Source: DATJZG01 sp035499295 (GTDB lineage: Bacteria > Myxococcota > Myxococcia > Myxococcales > Anaeromyxobacteraceae). From it: a DNA stretch of 64,000 bases. The notes beneath the pieces were generated by a model. The model worked only from the letters and a program-made list of their open reading frames with translations, ran no database searches and was not told the DNA's origin. This document shows positions 1 through 7,479 of this stretch, in pieces. The stretch covers positions 1 to 64,000 of the forward strand of contig DATJZG010000061.1 in the NCBI GenBank assembly GCA_035499295.1, written 5' to 3'. Made by a program: the position numbers and the translations under genes. Numbering within the stretch: position 1 is the stretch's first letter; every line of letters begins with the position of its first letter.

Positions 1-379
1 CTTCCTCGACGAACTTCTCGTAGGCAGCGGCGTCCAGGAGGTCGGACTGCTCCGAAGGGTTCGCGGCCTCGACGACGATCATCCACCCTTCCTCGTAGGG
101 ATCGTCATTGACGGTCTCGGGTGCGTCGGTGAGGGGGTCGTTCACCTCGATCACCTTCCCGGAGACGGGGGCGAACAGGTCGGAGACCGCCTTGGTGGAC
201 TCCACCACCCCGAAGGCCTCCCCCTTCTTGACCATGTCGCCCACGTCGGGAAGCTCGACATACACGACATCGCCGAGCTGATCCTGGGCGAAGTCGGTGA
301 TGCCGACCGTGACGCGATTGCCCTTCACGCGCGCCCACTCGTGGTCGCGGGTGTACTTCAGGTCCTCGGGGAAGTTCAT
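1..379 (-). CDS. gcvH: Glycine cleavage system H protein (partial, last residues cut by window edge)
   Basis: Lipoyl carrier that shuttles the aminomethyl group between the P, T and L proteins of glycine cleavage in the cytoplasm. 126 residues are visible, beginning MNFPEDLKYTRDHEWARV. Family members run to about 125-130 residues, so only the extreme C-terminus can be missing. The lipoylated lysine is Lys63 in VVESTKAVSD. It lies just downstream of gcvT. The ATG at 379 is chosen because the GAGG at 387-390 stands 8 nt from it; an in-frame ATG at 385 overlaps the gcvT stop but would be only 2 nt from that Shine-Dalgarno. gcvP probably follows beyond position 1 (inference). Confidence 0.95.
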   Translation of the reverse strand, partial: MNFPEDLKYTRDHEWARVKGNRVTVGITDFAQDQLGDVVYVELPDVGDMVKKGEAFGVVESTKAVSDLFAPVSGKVIEVNDPLTDAPETVNDDPYEEGWMIVVEAANPSEQSDLLDAAAYEKFVEE

Positions 380-381
380 GG

Positions 382-1464
382 TCATGTCCTCTTGTAGAAA
401 GGCGTCTTCACCACCTGCGCCGCAGCCGGTCGTCCGCGAATGTCGACGGCGAAGGTGGACCCCTCGGCGGCCAGGGCCGGCGGCACGTAAGCGAGCCCGA
501 TCGAGGTCTTGAGCGACGGCGACCGGGTGCCGCTCGTGACCGTCCCCACCTTCTGCCCGTCGCGGGTGACGTCGTAGCCGTGGCGGCCGATGCCCGAGTC
601 GGTGAGCACGAAACCGACGAGCTTCCGCGGCAGGCCTCCCGCCTTCTGCCGCAGGATGGCGTCGCGCCCGACGAAGTCGCCCTTCTCCGTCTTCACCACC
701 CAGGCCAGCCCGGCCTCGAGGGGCGTGGTGGTGTCGTCCATGTCGCTGCCGTAGAGCCGGTAGGCCATCTCCAGGCGCAGGGTATCCCGGGCGCCGAGCC
801 CGGCGGGCTCGAGGCCATCGGGCTTGCCGGCCTCGAGGAGCGCGTTCCACAGCCTCTCCCCCTGGTCCGGCCGGCAGAAGCACTCGAAACCGTCCTCCCC
901 GGTGTAGCCGGTCCGGGCAAGGATGCAGGGGACGCCGGCCACTTCCCCGTCCGTGAACCGAAAGGTCTTCAAGGAGCCCAGGTCGACCTTGGTGAGCCGT
1001 CCCAGGATGGCGGCGGCGCGCGGGCCCTGCAGGGCGAGCTGGACCCAGTCGTCGGACTCGTTGCGCACCTCGGCTCCGCCGGCGTGGTCGCGGAGCCACT
1101 CGAAGTCCTTCTTGCGGTTCCCCGCGTTCACGCAGACGAGGAGGTCCTCGGCTTTTCGGCGGTAGACCACGACGTCGTCGACGATGCCGCCGTTGTCGCG
1201 ACATAGGCAGCCGTACTGCGCCTGCCCGTCCATCAGGCGGCCGAGGTCGTTCGTGAAGACGCGGTTGAGCGCCTCGAGCGCTCTCGGCCCCCGGAAGACC
1301 ACCTCGCCCATGTGGGAGACGTCGAAGAGGCCGGCTCGCGATCGCACCGCCTCGTGCTCCGCCAGCAGGCCCTGGTATTGGACCGGCATGTCCCACCCGG
1401 CGAACTCCACCATCCGCGCACCGGATCTCACGTGAACGTCGTAGAGCGGGGTACGCTGGGCCAT
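382..1464 (-). CDS. gcvT: Aminomethyltransferase, glycine cleavage T protein
   Basis: T protein of the glycine cleavage system. It transfers the methylene group from the H-protein-bound aminomethyl intermediate to tetrahydrofolate, releasing ammonia. The 360-residue product has the family N-terminus (RTPLYDVHV, MVEFAGWDMPVQY), the folate-domain stretch SRAGLFDVSHMGE and a C-terminal GCV_T_C barrel ending DIRGRPAAAQVVKTPFYKR. The ATG at 1464 follows an AGGTGG sequence; an in-frame GTG at 1473 is less likely. It is followed directly by gcvH. Its own promoter lies at 1493-1520, leaving a leader too short for the glycine riboswitch often found before this gene in other bacteria. Confidence 0.97.
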   Translation of the reverse strand: MAQRTPLYDVHVRSGARMVEFAGWDMPVQYQGLLAEHEAVRSRAGLFDVSHMGEVVFRGPRALEALNRVFTNDLGRLMDGQAQYGCLCRDNGGIVDDVVVYRRKAEDLLVCVNAGNRKKDFEWLRDHAGGAEVRNESDDWVQLALQGPRAAAILGRLTKVDLGSLKTFRFTDGEVAGVPCILARTGYTGEDGFECFCRPDQGERLWNALLEAGKPDGLEPAGLGARDTLRLEMAYRLYGSDMDDTTTPLEAGLAWVVKTEKGDFVGRDAILRQKAGGLPRKLVGFVLTDSGIGRHGYDVTRDGQKVGTVTSGTRSPSLKTSIGLAYVPPALAAEGSTFAVDIRGRPAAAQVVKTPFYKRT

Positions 1465-1492
1465 CGGGACCACCTGGTTGGAGGCGCGCCGG

Positions 1493-1520
1493 ATTCTAAC
1501 GGGCGGGGTGGGGGGGTCAA
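1493..1520 (-). promoter_or_regulatory. Sigma70-type promoter for gcvTH
   Basis: Read on the minus strand: TTGACC (1520-1515), a 16-nt spacer, then TAGAAT (1498-1493). The -35 overlaps the stop codon of the upstream phosphoesterase gene. The predicted start near 1486 leaves a leader of about 22 nt before the gcvT ATG, so there is no room for a glycine riboswitch in the transcript. Confidence 0.65.
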
Positions 1521-2611
1521 GGTGCTCCGGCAGAACAGCGGACGGGCTCGCAGGGGCCGCGGCCGCTGGCGGCGCAGCACTGCACCGGCTCGCCGCGGTC
1601 GTTCACGAAGCGGTAGGCCCAGCGCCCGTCGCCCACCTCCAATACGCCGAATCCCCAGATGGTGGAGGCGAAGAGGAGCCTCGATCCGGGAGTGGGGTGG
1701 TCGAAGCGCTCCTGCGGCCGTCCGCGGGCGGTGTTGCCGGAGATGAGCACGTCGTATCCGGCCGGCGAGCGCAGGTGCTCCATCTGGTGCTCGTGGCCGG
1801 CCAGCCAGGCGACGATTCTCCCCTGCGCCGCGGCCTCGATGCGCTTCACCCGGGCCACATAGTCGGGCGTGCCGTCCGGGTAGTGCTCGCCGGCCGAGGC
1901 GGAGGGGTGGTGGGCGACGAGGAAGCAGAGCTTCTCCGCGCACGGTTCCGACGCGCGGGCCACGAAGGCCACCTCGTCGTCGAAGGAGAATCCGCCGTAG
2001 TCGCCCTTGAGCAGGTTGGAGTCGATGGCGATGAACCGGATCGGCCCCCGGTCGAGCGCGAAATGGCGCCCGGGCATCGACCAGCGAGGCGAGCGGTGGG
2101 CCACCTCGGCGCAGGCGCGCGCGCGGGCGACCGCCGCGGGGTCCTTCCCCTCTCCGCACTTGCCGCTCGCGTTGACGTCGTGGTTGCCGAGGACGAGGAA
2201 GGTCGGTACCGGCTGGCCGTCGCGCCGCACCTCCTCCAGGGGCGCCTCGAACTTCTTGCGGAAGCCCTCGTCGGCGGGAGGCGAGTAACCCGGGGAGACG
2301 GTGTTGCCGTCCGGCTCGAAGGCGCAGGCGGACGGGCCGGCGGGGACGTCCGGGCCGCACTCGTAGACGTTGTCGCCCACCGAGAGCACCAGGTCGACCG
2401 GGGCGGTGGCCGAGAAGGCCGCCATGGCACGCGCCACCTTTCCCTGCTGGATGGTGTCGTCCCCGAAGTCGCCGAAGTGGAGCACGCGCAGCTTCACCGG
2501 GAAGGGCGGCTGGGCCGGGCCGGGCTCGGCCGGCCGCAGCACGAAGTGTGGGCTCGTGCAGCGTGCGCAGCCGGCGGCCACGAGCGCGACGAGCGCCGTG
2601 ACCCGCCTCAA
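1517..2611 (-). CDS. Calcineurin-like metallophosphoesterase, exported (probable lipoprotein)
   Basis: Predicted extracytoplasmic metallophosphoesterase of 364 residues. The dinuclear-metal motifs appear in order: HFGDFGDDT, SVGDNVYECG, VLGNHDVN, VAHHPSAS and LAGHEHQMEHL. This is the purple acid phosphatase/calcineurin-like pattern. The N-terminus MRRVTALVALVAAGCARC is a short signal with Cys15 in a weak lipobox. The TTG start at 2611 overlaps the folD stop codon, so translation is probably coupled to folD. The substrate cannot be told from sequence, and its position between folD and gcvT does not by itself imply a folate role. Confidence 0.85.
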   Translation of the reverse strand: MRRVTALVALVAAGCARCTSPHFVLRPAEPGPAQPPFPVKLRVLHFGDFGDDTIQQGKVARAMAAFSATAPVDLVLSVGDNVYECGPDVPAGPSACAFEPDGNTVSPGYSPPADEGFRKKFEAPLEEVRRDGQPVPTFLVLGNHDVNASGKCGEGKDPAAVARARACAEVAHRSPRWSMPGRHFALDRGPIRFIAIDSNLLKGDYGGFSFDDEVAFVARASEPCAEKLCFLVAHHPSASAGEHYPDGTPDYVARVKRIEAAAQGRIVAWLAGHEHQMEHLRSPAGYDVLISGNTARGRPQERFDHPTPGSRLLFASTIWGFGVLEVGDGRWAYRFVNDRGEPVQCCAASGRGPCEPVRCSAGAP

Positions 2612-3450
2612 CGGTGCCCCCCGAGGGCCAGATCCACGGTGTTCACGAGCAGCATGGCGATGGTCATGGGCCCCACGCCTCCGGGGACCGGGGTGATCGC
2701 CAAAGCCCTCTTCGCCGCCTCGCCGTACTCGACGTCGCCGGTGAGTTTGCCGTCGGGCAGCCGGTTCATCCCCACGTCGATGACGACCGCTCCCTCCTTC
2801 ACCCAGGCTCCCCGGACGAGCTCCGCCTTCCCGATCGCCGCCACCAGCACGTCGGCGCGACCCACCTCGGCCGCGAGATCGGCGGTGCGCGAGTGGGCGA
2901 CGGTCACGGTGGCGTGCCGCTCGAGGAGCATGGCCGCCATGGGCTTGCCCACGATGTGGGAACGACCGATCACCAGCGCCCGTTTGCCCTTGAGGTCGAC
3001 CCGGGTCTCGTCGAGGAGCCGCATCACCCCCGCCGGAGTGCAGGGGCGCGGGGCGGGCTTGCCGAGCCAGAGGGCGCCCACGTTGACGGGGTGGAACCCG
3101 TCCGCGTCCTTGCGCGGGTCGATGGCGTCTAGGAGCGCGCTCTCGTCGAGGTGCTTCGGCAGCGGCAACTGCACCAGGATTCCGTGTGTCTCCGGGTCGG
3201 CGTTGAGCCGCCGGACGAGATCCATGAGCTCGCCCTGGGTGGCGGTGGCGGAGAGGTGGTGCTCGACCGAGCGCATCCCCACCTCCTCGCAGGCCTTTCG
3301 CTTGCCTCGCACGTAGATGGCCGAGGCCGGGTCGTCTCCGACCCGAACCACGGTGAGCCCCGGGACGACCCCCTCCCGGGACGAGGCCTTGACCCGCGCG
3401 GCCACCTCGGCGCGGACCTTCGCCGCGATCTGCTTCCCGTCGATGATCAT
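2608..3450 (-). CDS. folD: Bifunctional methylenetetrahydrofolate dehydrogenase/cyclohydrolase
   Basis: Interconverts 5,10-methylene-, methenyl- and 10-formyl-tetrahydrofolate, supplying one-carbon units for purine, fMet and glycine/serine exchange. The 280-residue product starts MIIDGKQIAAKVRAEV. It has the catalytic region PASAIYVRGKRKACEEVG with the active-site Tyr/Lys, the signature VQLPLPKHL, the nucleotide-binding VIGRSHIVGKPMA and the C-terminal TPVPGGVGPMTIAMLL. The frame stays open upstream of the ATG at 3450, but that ATG gives the usual family length. It has no Shine-Dalgarno and sits 9 nt after a TATACT element, suggesting a nearly leaderless message. Confidence 0.97.
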   Translation of the reverse strand: MIIDGKQIAAKVRAEVAARVKASSREGVVPGLTVVRVGDDPASAIYVRGKRKACEEVGMRSVEHHLSATATQGELMDLVRRLNADPETHGILVQLPLPKHLDESALLDAIDPRKDADGFHPVNVGALWLGKPAPRPCTPAGVMRLLDETRVDLKGKRALVIGRSHIVGKPMAAMLLERHATVTVAHSRTADLAAEVGRADVLVAAIGKAELVRGAWVKEGAVVIDVGMNRLPDGKLTGDVEYGEAAKRALAITPVPGGVGPMTIAMLLVNTVDLALGGHR

Positions 3451-3459
3451 GAGGCGCGA

Positions 3460-3465
3460 AGTATA
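3460..3465 (-). promoter_or_regulatory. -10 element (TATACT) of folD, nearly leaderless
   Basis: TATACT on the minus strand, 9 nt before the folD ATG, with no Shine-Dalgarno between. No good -35 is visible 16-18 nt upstream. A plus-strand TATCAT at 3492-3497 may be the -10 of the divergent zinc-ribbon gene, so this 69-nt gap probably holds two diverging promoters. Confidence 0.5.
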
Positions 3466-3519
3466 GCGCCGCCGGGCGGCGCCGGGCGCGCTATCATTCG
3501 CCGAGCTTCGGAGGACTCC

Positions 3520-3996
3520 ATGGACGTCGCCACCTGCCCTACCTGCAACACTCCGCTCGATGTGGAGAAGTCGTGCGTGACCTGCTCCGCCGAGGCGGAG
3601 GGGCTGAGGCTCATCAGCCGGTCGGGCTACTCCTCGGTGAAGGAGATGATGGAGCTCCTCGAGTCCGAAGGGCTGGCGCCGGCGATGGACCAGGTGCCGC
3701 CGCGCCGGCCGGAGGAGGTCCTGCACCCTTTGTGGAACCTCTACGTCCCCGAGGCCGAGGTGGGGAGGGCGGCCGGGACGCTCGAGAAGGACTGGATCCA
3801 CCTGGTGGAGGATCCGGCGGCCATCGCCGCCGCCGCCCGAGGTCTGAAGGGGGTGGACCTCGATGCCGGCGGGGAGATCGAGTGCCCCGCCTGCGGGCAC
3901 CGCTTCCTCGCCTCGGCCGCGCAGCCCGAATGCCCCGACTGCGGCCTGGCGCTCGGCGCCCCCTCCGACTCGGCGCCGGACGAGGCGGAGACGTAG
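3520..3996 (+). CDS. Zinc-ribbon protein with central DUF2007-like region
   Basis: Small cytoplasmic protein of 158 residues, function unknown. An N-terminal zinc ribbon (CPTC ... CVTC, residues 6-27) and a C-terminal zinc ribbon (CPAC-GHRF ... CPDC, about residues 126-146) flank a middle segment. That segment (SVKEMMELLESEGLAPAM, then LWNLYVPEAEVGRA) resembles the DUF2007 putative signal-transducing fold; this match is from memory and untested. The ATG at 3520 has GGAGG 5 nt upstream. It reads divergently from folD and is followed 25 nt later by the deaminase-like gene. Confidence 0.75.
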   Translation: MDVATCPTCNTPLDVEKSCVTCSAEAEGLRLISRSGYSSVKEMMELLESEGLAPAMDQVPPRRPEEVLHPLWNLYVPEAEVGRAAGTLEKDWIHLVEDPAAIAAAARGLKGVDLDAGGEIECPACGHRFLASAAQPECPDCGLALGAPSDSAPDEAET

Positions 3997-4021
3997 GCGG
4001 CCCGCCTCCCCGGGAGATCCC

Positions 4022-5056
4022 GTGCCTGCGGAGCTCTGCGACCTGCACGTCCACGTGGGCGGTGCCGTTGCGCCCCACGTCCTGTGGTCGATCGCTCACG
4101 ATCAGGGCTTCAAGCTCCCGGTCGCCAACTACTGGGAGTTCCGCGAGCTCGTCTCCGCCCGGCCGGGCAAGGTCCGGTCGCTCGAGGAGTACCTCGCCGT
4201 GCTCCACCAGTGGACGGAGAAGATCCAGTCATCCCCCCAGGCGATGGAGCGGAGCGTCTACGAGATCATAGGCAAGGAGTATCGCTCCTCCCGGGTGAGC
4301 CTGATCGAGCTTCGCTTCAACCCCATGAAGCGCAACCAGGGCGGGGAGAGGGACCTCGACCACATCATCCACGCCGCACTGCGCGGCATGGATCGCGCGG
4401 TGCTGGAGTACGGAGTCCGCGCCGGCCTCATCTTCTGCCTGGCGCGCGAGTTCGACCACCGGCTGAACGAGATCCTGGTGGAGAAGGCCAGCAAGTACCA
4501 TCGCCGGGGGGTCCTCGGCATCGACCTCGCCGGCACCGAGAAGCTGGCGCTGGAGCTCGACCCGGCCGAGGTGGCGCGCTACCGGCAGCTCTTCGCCTAT
4601 GCCCGCAGCGTCGGCCTCAAGACCACGGTGCACACCGGCGAGACCGCCGGCACCGGAGCCGAGGGCGTGCGCGCCGTGGTGGAGGAGCTCGAGCCGCACC
4701 GGATCGGCCACGGAATTCGCGCCGCTCAAGACGAGGCAGTGATGGATCTCCTGCGCGAGCGGGGCGTGACCCTCGAGATCTGCCCCACCTCCAACCTGGC
4801 CACTCGGGCGGTGTCGTCGACCGCGGAGATGCGGGAGATCCTGCAGAAGCTGTGGAAGCGCGGGGTCCGCTTCACCATCAACACCGACGGTCCCTACCTC
4901 CTCGACACCAGCATGGCGAGGGAGGTGGAGATGCTGCGCCGCCACGGGGTGCTCGCCGACGAGCAGATCGAGCAGACCTTCCGCTGGGCGCGCGAGGCCT
5001 CCTTCGTGGAGGCGCCACCGCAGGCGGACGACCCCGGTCTGCCCCCGCCGGAGTGA
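4022..5056 (+). CDS. Adenosine deaminase-fold amidohydrolase with altered substrate residues
   Basis: 344-residue member of the adenosine/AMP deaminase superfamily. Metal ligands and catalytic groups are present: His9 and His11 (DLHVHVGG), His204 and Glu207 (VHTGET), His230 (RIGHGI) and Asp289 (INTDGP). Two residues that contact the nucleoside in adenosine deaminases differ: HLDG is HVGG here (Asp to Gly13), and the second Asp of NTDDP is Gly290. The chemistry is therefore probably hydrolytic deamination, but adenosine may not be the substrate. The GTG start at 4022 has GGGAG upstream; no better in-frame start gives the family N-terminus. Confidence 0.85.
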   Translation: MPAELCDLHVHVGGAVAPHVLWSIAHDQGFKLPVANYWEFRELVSARPGKVRSLEEYLAVLHQWTEKIQSSPQAMERSVYEIIGKEYRSSRVSLIELRFNPMKRNQGGERDLDHIIHAALRGMDRAVLEYGVRAGLIFCLAREFDHRLNEILVEKASKYHRRGVLGIDLAGTEKLALELDPAEVARYRQLFAYARSVGLKTTVHTGETAGTGAEGVRAVVEELEPHRIGHGIRAAQDEAVMDLLRERGVTLEICPTSNLATRAVSSTAEMREILQKLWKRGVRFTINTDGPYLLDTSMAREVEMLRRHGVLADEQIEQTFRWAREASFVEAPPQADDPGLPPPE

Positions 5057-5097
5057 ATATCGGAAGGCGGCGCTCCGTCTCCCCTTGCGAGCGAAGT

Positions 5098-5117
5098 CCG
5101 CGGCATCCCCGCCGCGG
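5098..5117 (+). terminator. GC hairpin between deaminase-like gene and small secreted-protein gene
   Basis: CCGCGGC / GCCGCGG, a perfect 7-bp stem with a 6-nt loop, lies 42 nt after the deaminase stop and 22 nt before the next ATG. It is followed by CTAAAAAGGAG rather than a U-tract. It could be a weak terminator or a leader structure for the secreted-protein gene. Confidence 0.35.
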
Positions 5118-5139
5118 CGAACTCTAAAAAGGAGAGAAC

Positions 5140-5433
5140 ATGAAGCTCGCATCCAAGGTCGCCACGGGGCTCGCCGTCCTCGCCCTCGCTTCCCCCGTCC
5201 TCGCCGCCCCCGCCAGCCCGGCGGTCCAGGCCCCGGCGCAGCCGGTCGCGCAGTCGAAGACTCACGCGCAGAAGCAACACGTGCGCAAGGTCGCGCAGAC
5301 CGACGCGAAGAAGGGCCAGGAGAAGAAGCCGGAGGCGAAGGGGCACGAGAAGGCGCCGCCCAAGGCTCCGGCGAAGGCAGGGGCGCAGGGCGAGAAGGCT
5401 CCTTCTGCCCCGGCGCAGGCGCCCGCGAAGTAG
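5140..5433 (+). CDS. Small secreted Ala/Lys/Pro-rich protein
   Basis: 97-residue protein of unknown function. A clear signal peptide (KLASKVATGLAVLALASP, cleavage expected after VLAA) is followed by a low-complexity mature chain rich in Ala, Lys, Pro and Gln (KKGQEKKPEAKG, APPKAPAKAGAQG). It has no cysteines and no recognisable domain. The strong Shine-Dalgarno AAGGAG precedes the ATG. The basic, probably disordered mature chain suggests an envelope or extracellular polycation, but nothing more specific can be supported. Confidence 0.75.
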   Translation: MKLASKVATGLAVLALASPVLAAPASPAVQAPAQPVAQSKTHAQKQHVRKVAQTDAKKGQEKKPEAKGHEKAPPKAPAKAGAQGEKAPSAPAQAPAK

Positions 5434-5453
5434 GAAGCCAGAGGAGAAGGGAT

Positions 5454-5493
5454 CCGGCGCGGCGCGGGCCCAGAGCGGCCCTCGCCGCGCCGG
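5454..5493. terminator. Bidirectional terminator hairpin between convergent genes
   Basis: Long inverted repeat: CCGGCGCGGCG (5454-5464) pairs with CGCCGCGCCGG (5483-5493). An inner GGGCC/GGCCC stem closes a 6-nt loop, with a single C-T mismatch between the two stems. It lies in the 80-nt gap between converging genes and has no U-tract on either side. Confidence 0.6.
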
Positions 5494-5513
5494 TCTCATC
5501 GGTCGCCCTGCCT

Positions 5514-7136
5514 TCAGGGGGGAGCGACGAGGAGCGCCGTCACGGTGCCCGGGCGAGCGGCCTCGCCGGCGCGGAGCGGTTCGAGCTCGGCGGCCCGGTT
5601 CCTCGCCAAGGTGGCGAGGAGCTCGCCGGGCTCGCCCGCCCCTTCGAGCCACGGTGAGGCGAGGGGCTCGAGCGCGCACGCCGCTCTCGGGACCTCGTCC
5701 CGCGCGATGGGGGTGGCGGCGAAGGGGCGGCCGAGCCGCTCGTTGGCGAGCGCGGTGAGGTAGAGCGCCGAGAGCGTGGCCTCACCCGGGAAGCCGACCG
5801 GGCGCTCGAGCCCCAGGCGCCGAGAAAGCGCGAGGAGCCCCTCGGCGGCCTCAAGGGCGGAGAGGGCCTCCCGGACCTCGGCGGTCGAGCGAAAGGGCCG
5901 GGCGGTGAAGGCGGCGGTGGCGGGAGCGCCCCACTCGGCGCGGGGCATGGAGAGGCCCGGGAAGTAGCGGGGCCGGCGCAGGCGCAGGGCCGCCACCGCG
6001 TCGCCGAGCGGGGCGTCGAGTACCGGGCCGGGCCCGAGGGGGGGCTGGGCGAGGCGCGCAGCGCGCCCGTGGAGCTCGAGCAGCTGTCCGAAGCCGCGCT
6101 GGAAGATGCGCTTCAGCGGAGTCGAGGCGAGGACCGCCGAGGCCGACTCCTCGTCGCCTCCGGAGGCGGCCTCGAGGCCCATTTCGAGGAGCGCCCGGGC
6201 GCTCTCGAGCGCGCCGGCGACCTCCTCCGCGTCGGAGGGATCCACCCGGTCCGCGACCAGGACCGCGTTCGCTGCCGAGAGGAGCTCGGCCTCGAAGCGG
6301 GCCGCCGACTCGGGGGGCAGCCTGGCCGCGGCCCGGTCGAGGAGCGAGGGAGTGCGGTGGGCCGCGAGCCAGAAGCCCGGAGGACGATGCGGGAGCCCGG
6401 GAGGCGCCTCGCCGGCCGCCGCCGCTTTCGGGCGGGCGAACCAGGAGAGCGCCTCCTCGAGGGGCGGGAAGCCCAGGTCGGCGAGCCGGCCGGTGCGCCA
6501 GCGCAGCTCGGCCTCGGCGAGCTCTGCCTCGATCTCCTGACGGAAGGAGGCCAGGCGGCGTCCGGCCTCGAAGGCGTCCTCGGCGTAGAGGTCGTCGAGG
6601 AGCCGCCGCATCGTGAGGGAGTCCGGGCCCGCGGGGACGATCTCCACCACGAAGCGGCCGTCGGGGGTCTTGAGCCAGGCGTCGGCCTCCAGCTCCGGGT
6701 CGGGCTCCTCCTCCAGGTCGTGCACGCGGAGCGTGCCCCGCAACAGCAGGCTCACGAGTTCCGGGTCGAGCGCAGCGAGCTTCTCCCGCCACCTCGCCAC
6801 CGCCTCTTCGCCGGAGAGCGAAGGTGGGCGGGCGGCCTTGAGCCACGGCAGCGCTCGCTCCGGAGAGAACGCCCGGTCGCGCCAGGCGCCCAGGTCGAGG
6901 AAGGTGCGGAACTGGTCGGGGGATGCGAGCTGCACCAACTCGGCGGCGTCGGCGAGGCCGGCCTCCTGGATGGCGTGAAAGAGCTCGTCGGGCGGTAGTG
7001 CCTGGACCGCCTCCACCGGGTCGCGCTGATCGAGAAGGAGGTCGACGCGGCTCTTGCCCCGGCGCTCGGCGAGCCCGCGACGCAGCTCCGCCAGGCCCGT
7101 CGGGGGCGCCTCTCGCCCCGGCTCTCCCTCGGTCAT
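5514..7136 (-). CDS. DUF6178-like protein of unknown function
   Basis: 540-residue soluble protein with no signal peptide or transmembrane segment. The N-terminal part (LDQRDPVEAVQALPPDELF, LADAAELVQLASPDQF) matches my recollection of DUF6178, a family described mainly from delta-type proteobacteria and Myxococcota. It is rich in Ala, Leu, Arg and Glu and probably largely helical. It follows rpmB by 43 nt on the same strand and may share its transcript, ending at the shared terminator at 5454-5493. No catalytic motif is visible. The family name is from memory and unverified. Confidence 0.65.
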   Translation of the reverse strand: MTEGEPGREAPPTGLAELRRGLAERRGKSRVDLLLDQRDPVEAVQALPPDELFHAIQEAGLADAAELVQLASPDQFRTFLDLGAWRDRAFSPERALPWLKAARPPSLSGEEAVARWREKLAALDPELVSLLLRGTLRVHDLEEEPDPELEADAWLKTPDGRFVVEIVPAGPDSLTMRRLLDDLYAEDAFEAGRRLASFRQEIEAELAEAELRWRTGRLADLGFPPLEEALSWFARPKAAAAGEAPPGLPHRPPGFWLAAHRTPSLLDRAAARLPPESAARFEAELLSAANAVLVADRVDPSDAEEVAGALESARALLEMGLEAASGGDEESASAVLASTPLKRIFQRGFGQLLELHGRAARLAQPPLGPGPVLDAPLGDAVAALRLRRPRYFPGLSMPRAEWGAPATAAFTARPFRSTAEVREALSALEAAEGLLALSRRLGLERPVGFPGEATLSALYLTALANERLGRPFAATPIARDEVPRAACALEPLASPWLEGAGEPGELLATLARNRAAELEPLRAGEAARPGTVTALLVAPP

Positions 7137-7179
7137 GACGCGATCCCCGTGCCCCGCGCCCGCGGAGCGAGGGCCCCTG

Positions 7180-7401
7180 CTACGCCTTGGCCGCGGCCCG
7201 CTTGCCGTGGTGCGCGGCCTTCACGACCCTGCCGGCTTTGAGGCAGCGGGTGCAGACGCGGAGGTGGCGGACCGTTCCCTCCACGTCGGCGCGGACGGAG
7301 CGGAGGTTCGGGAGCGAGCGGGTCTTCGTCTTGTTGTTCGCGTGGGAGACGTTGTTGCCGACGAGCGGCCCCTTCCCACAGATGTCGCAGCGACGTGCCA
7401 T
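7180..7401 (-). CDS. rpmB: 50S ribosomal protein L28
   Basis: 73-residue ribosomal protein of the large subunit. It begins MARRCDICGKGPLVGNNVSH and carries the L28 signature SHANNKTKTRSLPNLRSV. The two Cys pairs (CDIC, CTRC) mark the zinc-binding form. The ATG at 7401 gives the standard length; longer in-frame starts would add a non-homologous extension. It is not with rpmG here; it sits between an FAD oxidoreductase and the DUF6178-like gene and has its own promoter (7430-7458). Confidence 0.98.
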   Translation of the reverse strand: MARRCDICGKGPLVGNNVSHANNKTKTRSLPNLRSVRADVEGTVRHLRVCTRCLKAGRVVKAAHHGKRAAAKA

Positions 7402-7429
7402 TTTTGTGATTCCCAAGAAAAGAGGGGAG

Positions 7430-7458
7430 CTTATGCCCTGGACGCGACCAAAGGTCAA
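7430..7458 (-). promoter_or_regulatory. Promoter of rpmB
   Basis: On the minus strand: TTGACC (7458-7453), a 17-nt spacer, then CATAAG (7435-7430). It is followed by a short A/T-rich leader that ends directly at the rpmB ATG. It fits exactly in the gap between the FAD-oxidoreductase stop (7480) and rpmB. Confidence 0.6.
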
Positions 7459-7479
7459 GCTCCTTCGCCTCAGGGGCGG

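Noticed and set aside
1465..1516. Glycine riboswitch before gcvT
   Set aside because: The predicted transcript leader is about 22 nt, far too short for either glycine aptamer, and no aptamer core is seen.
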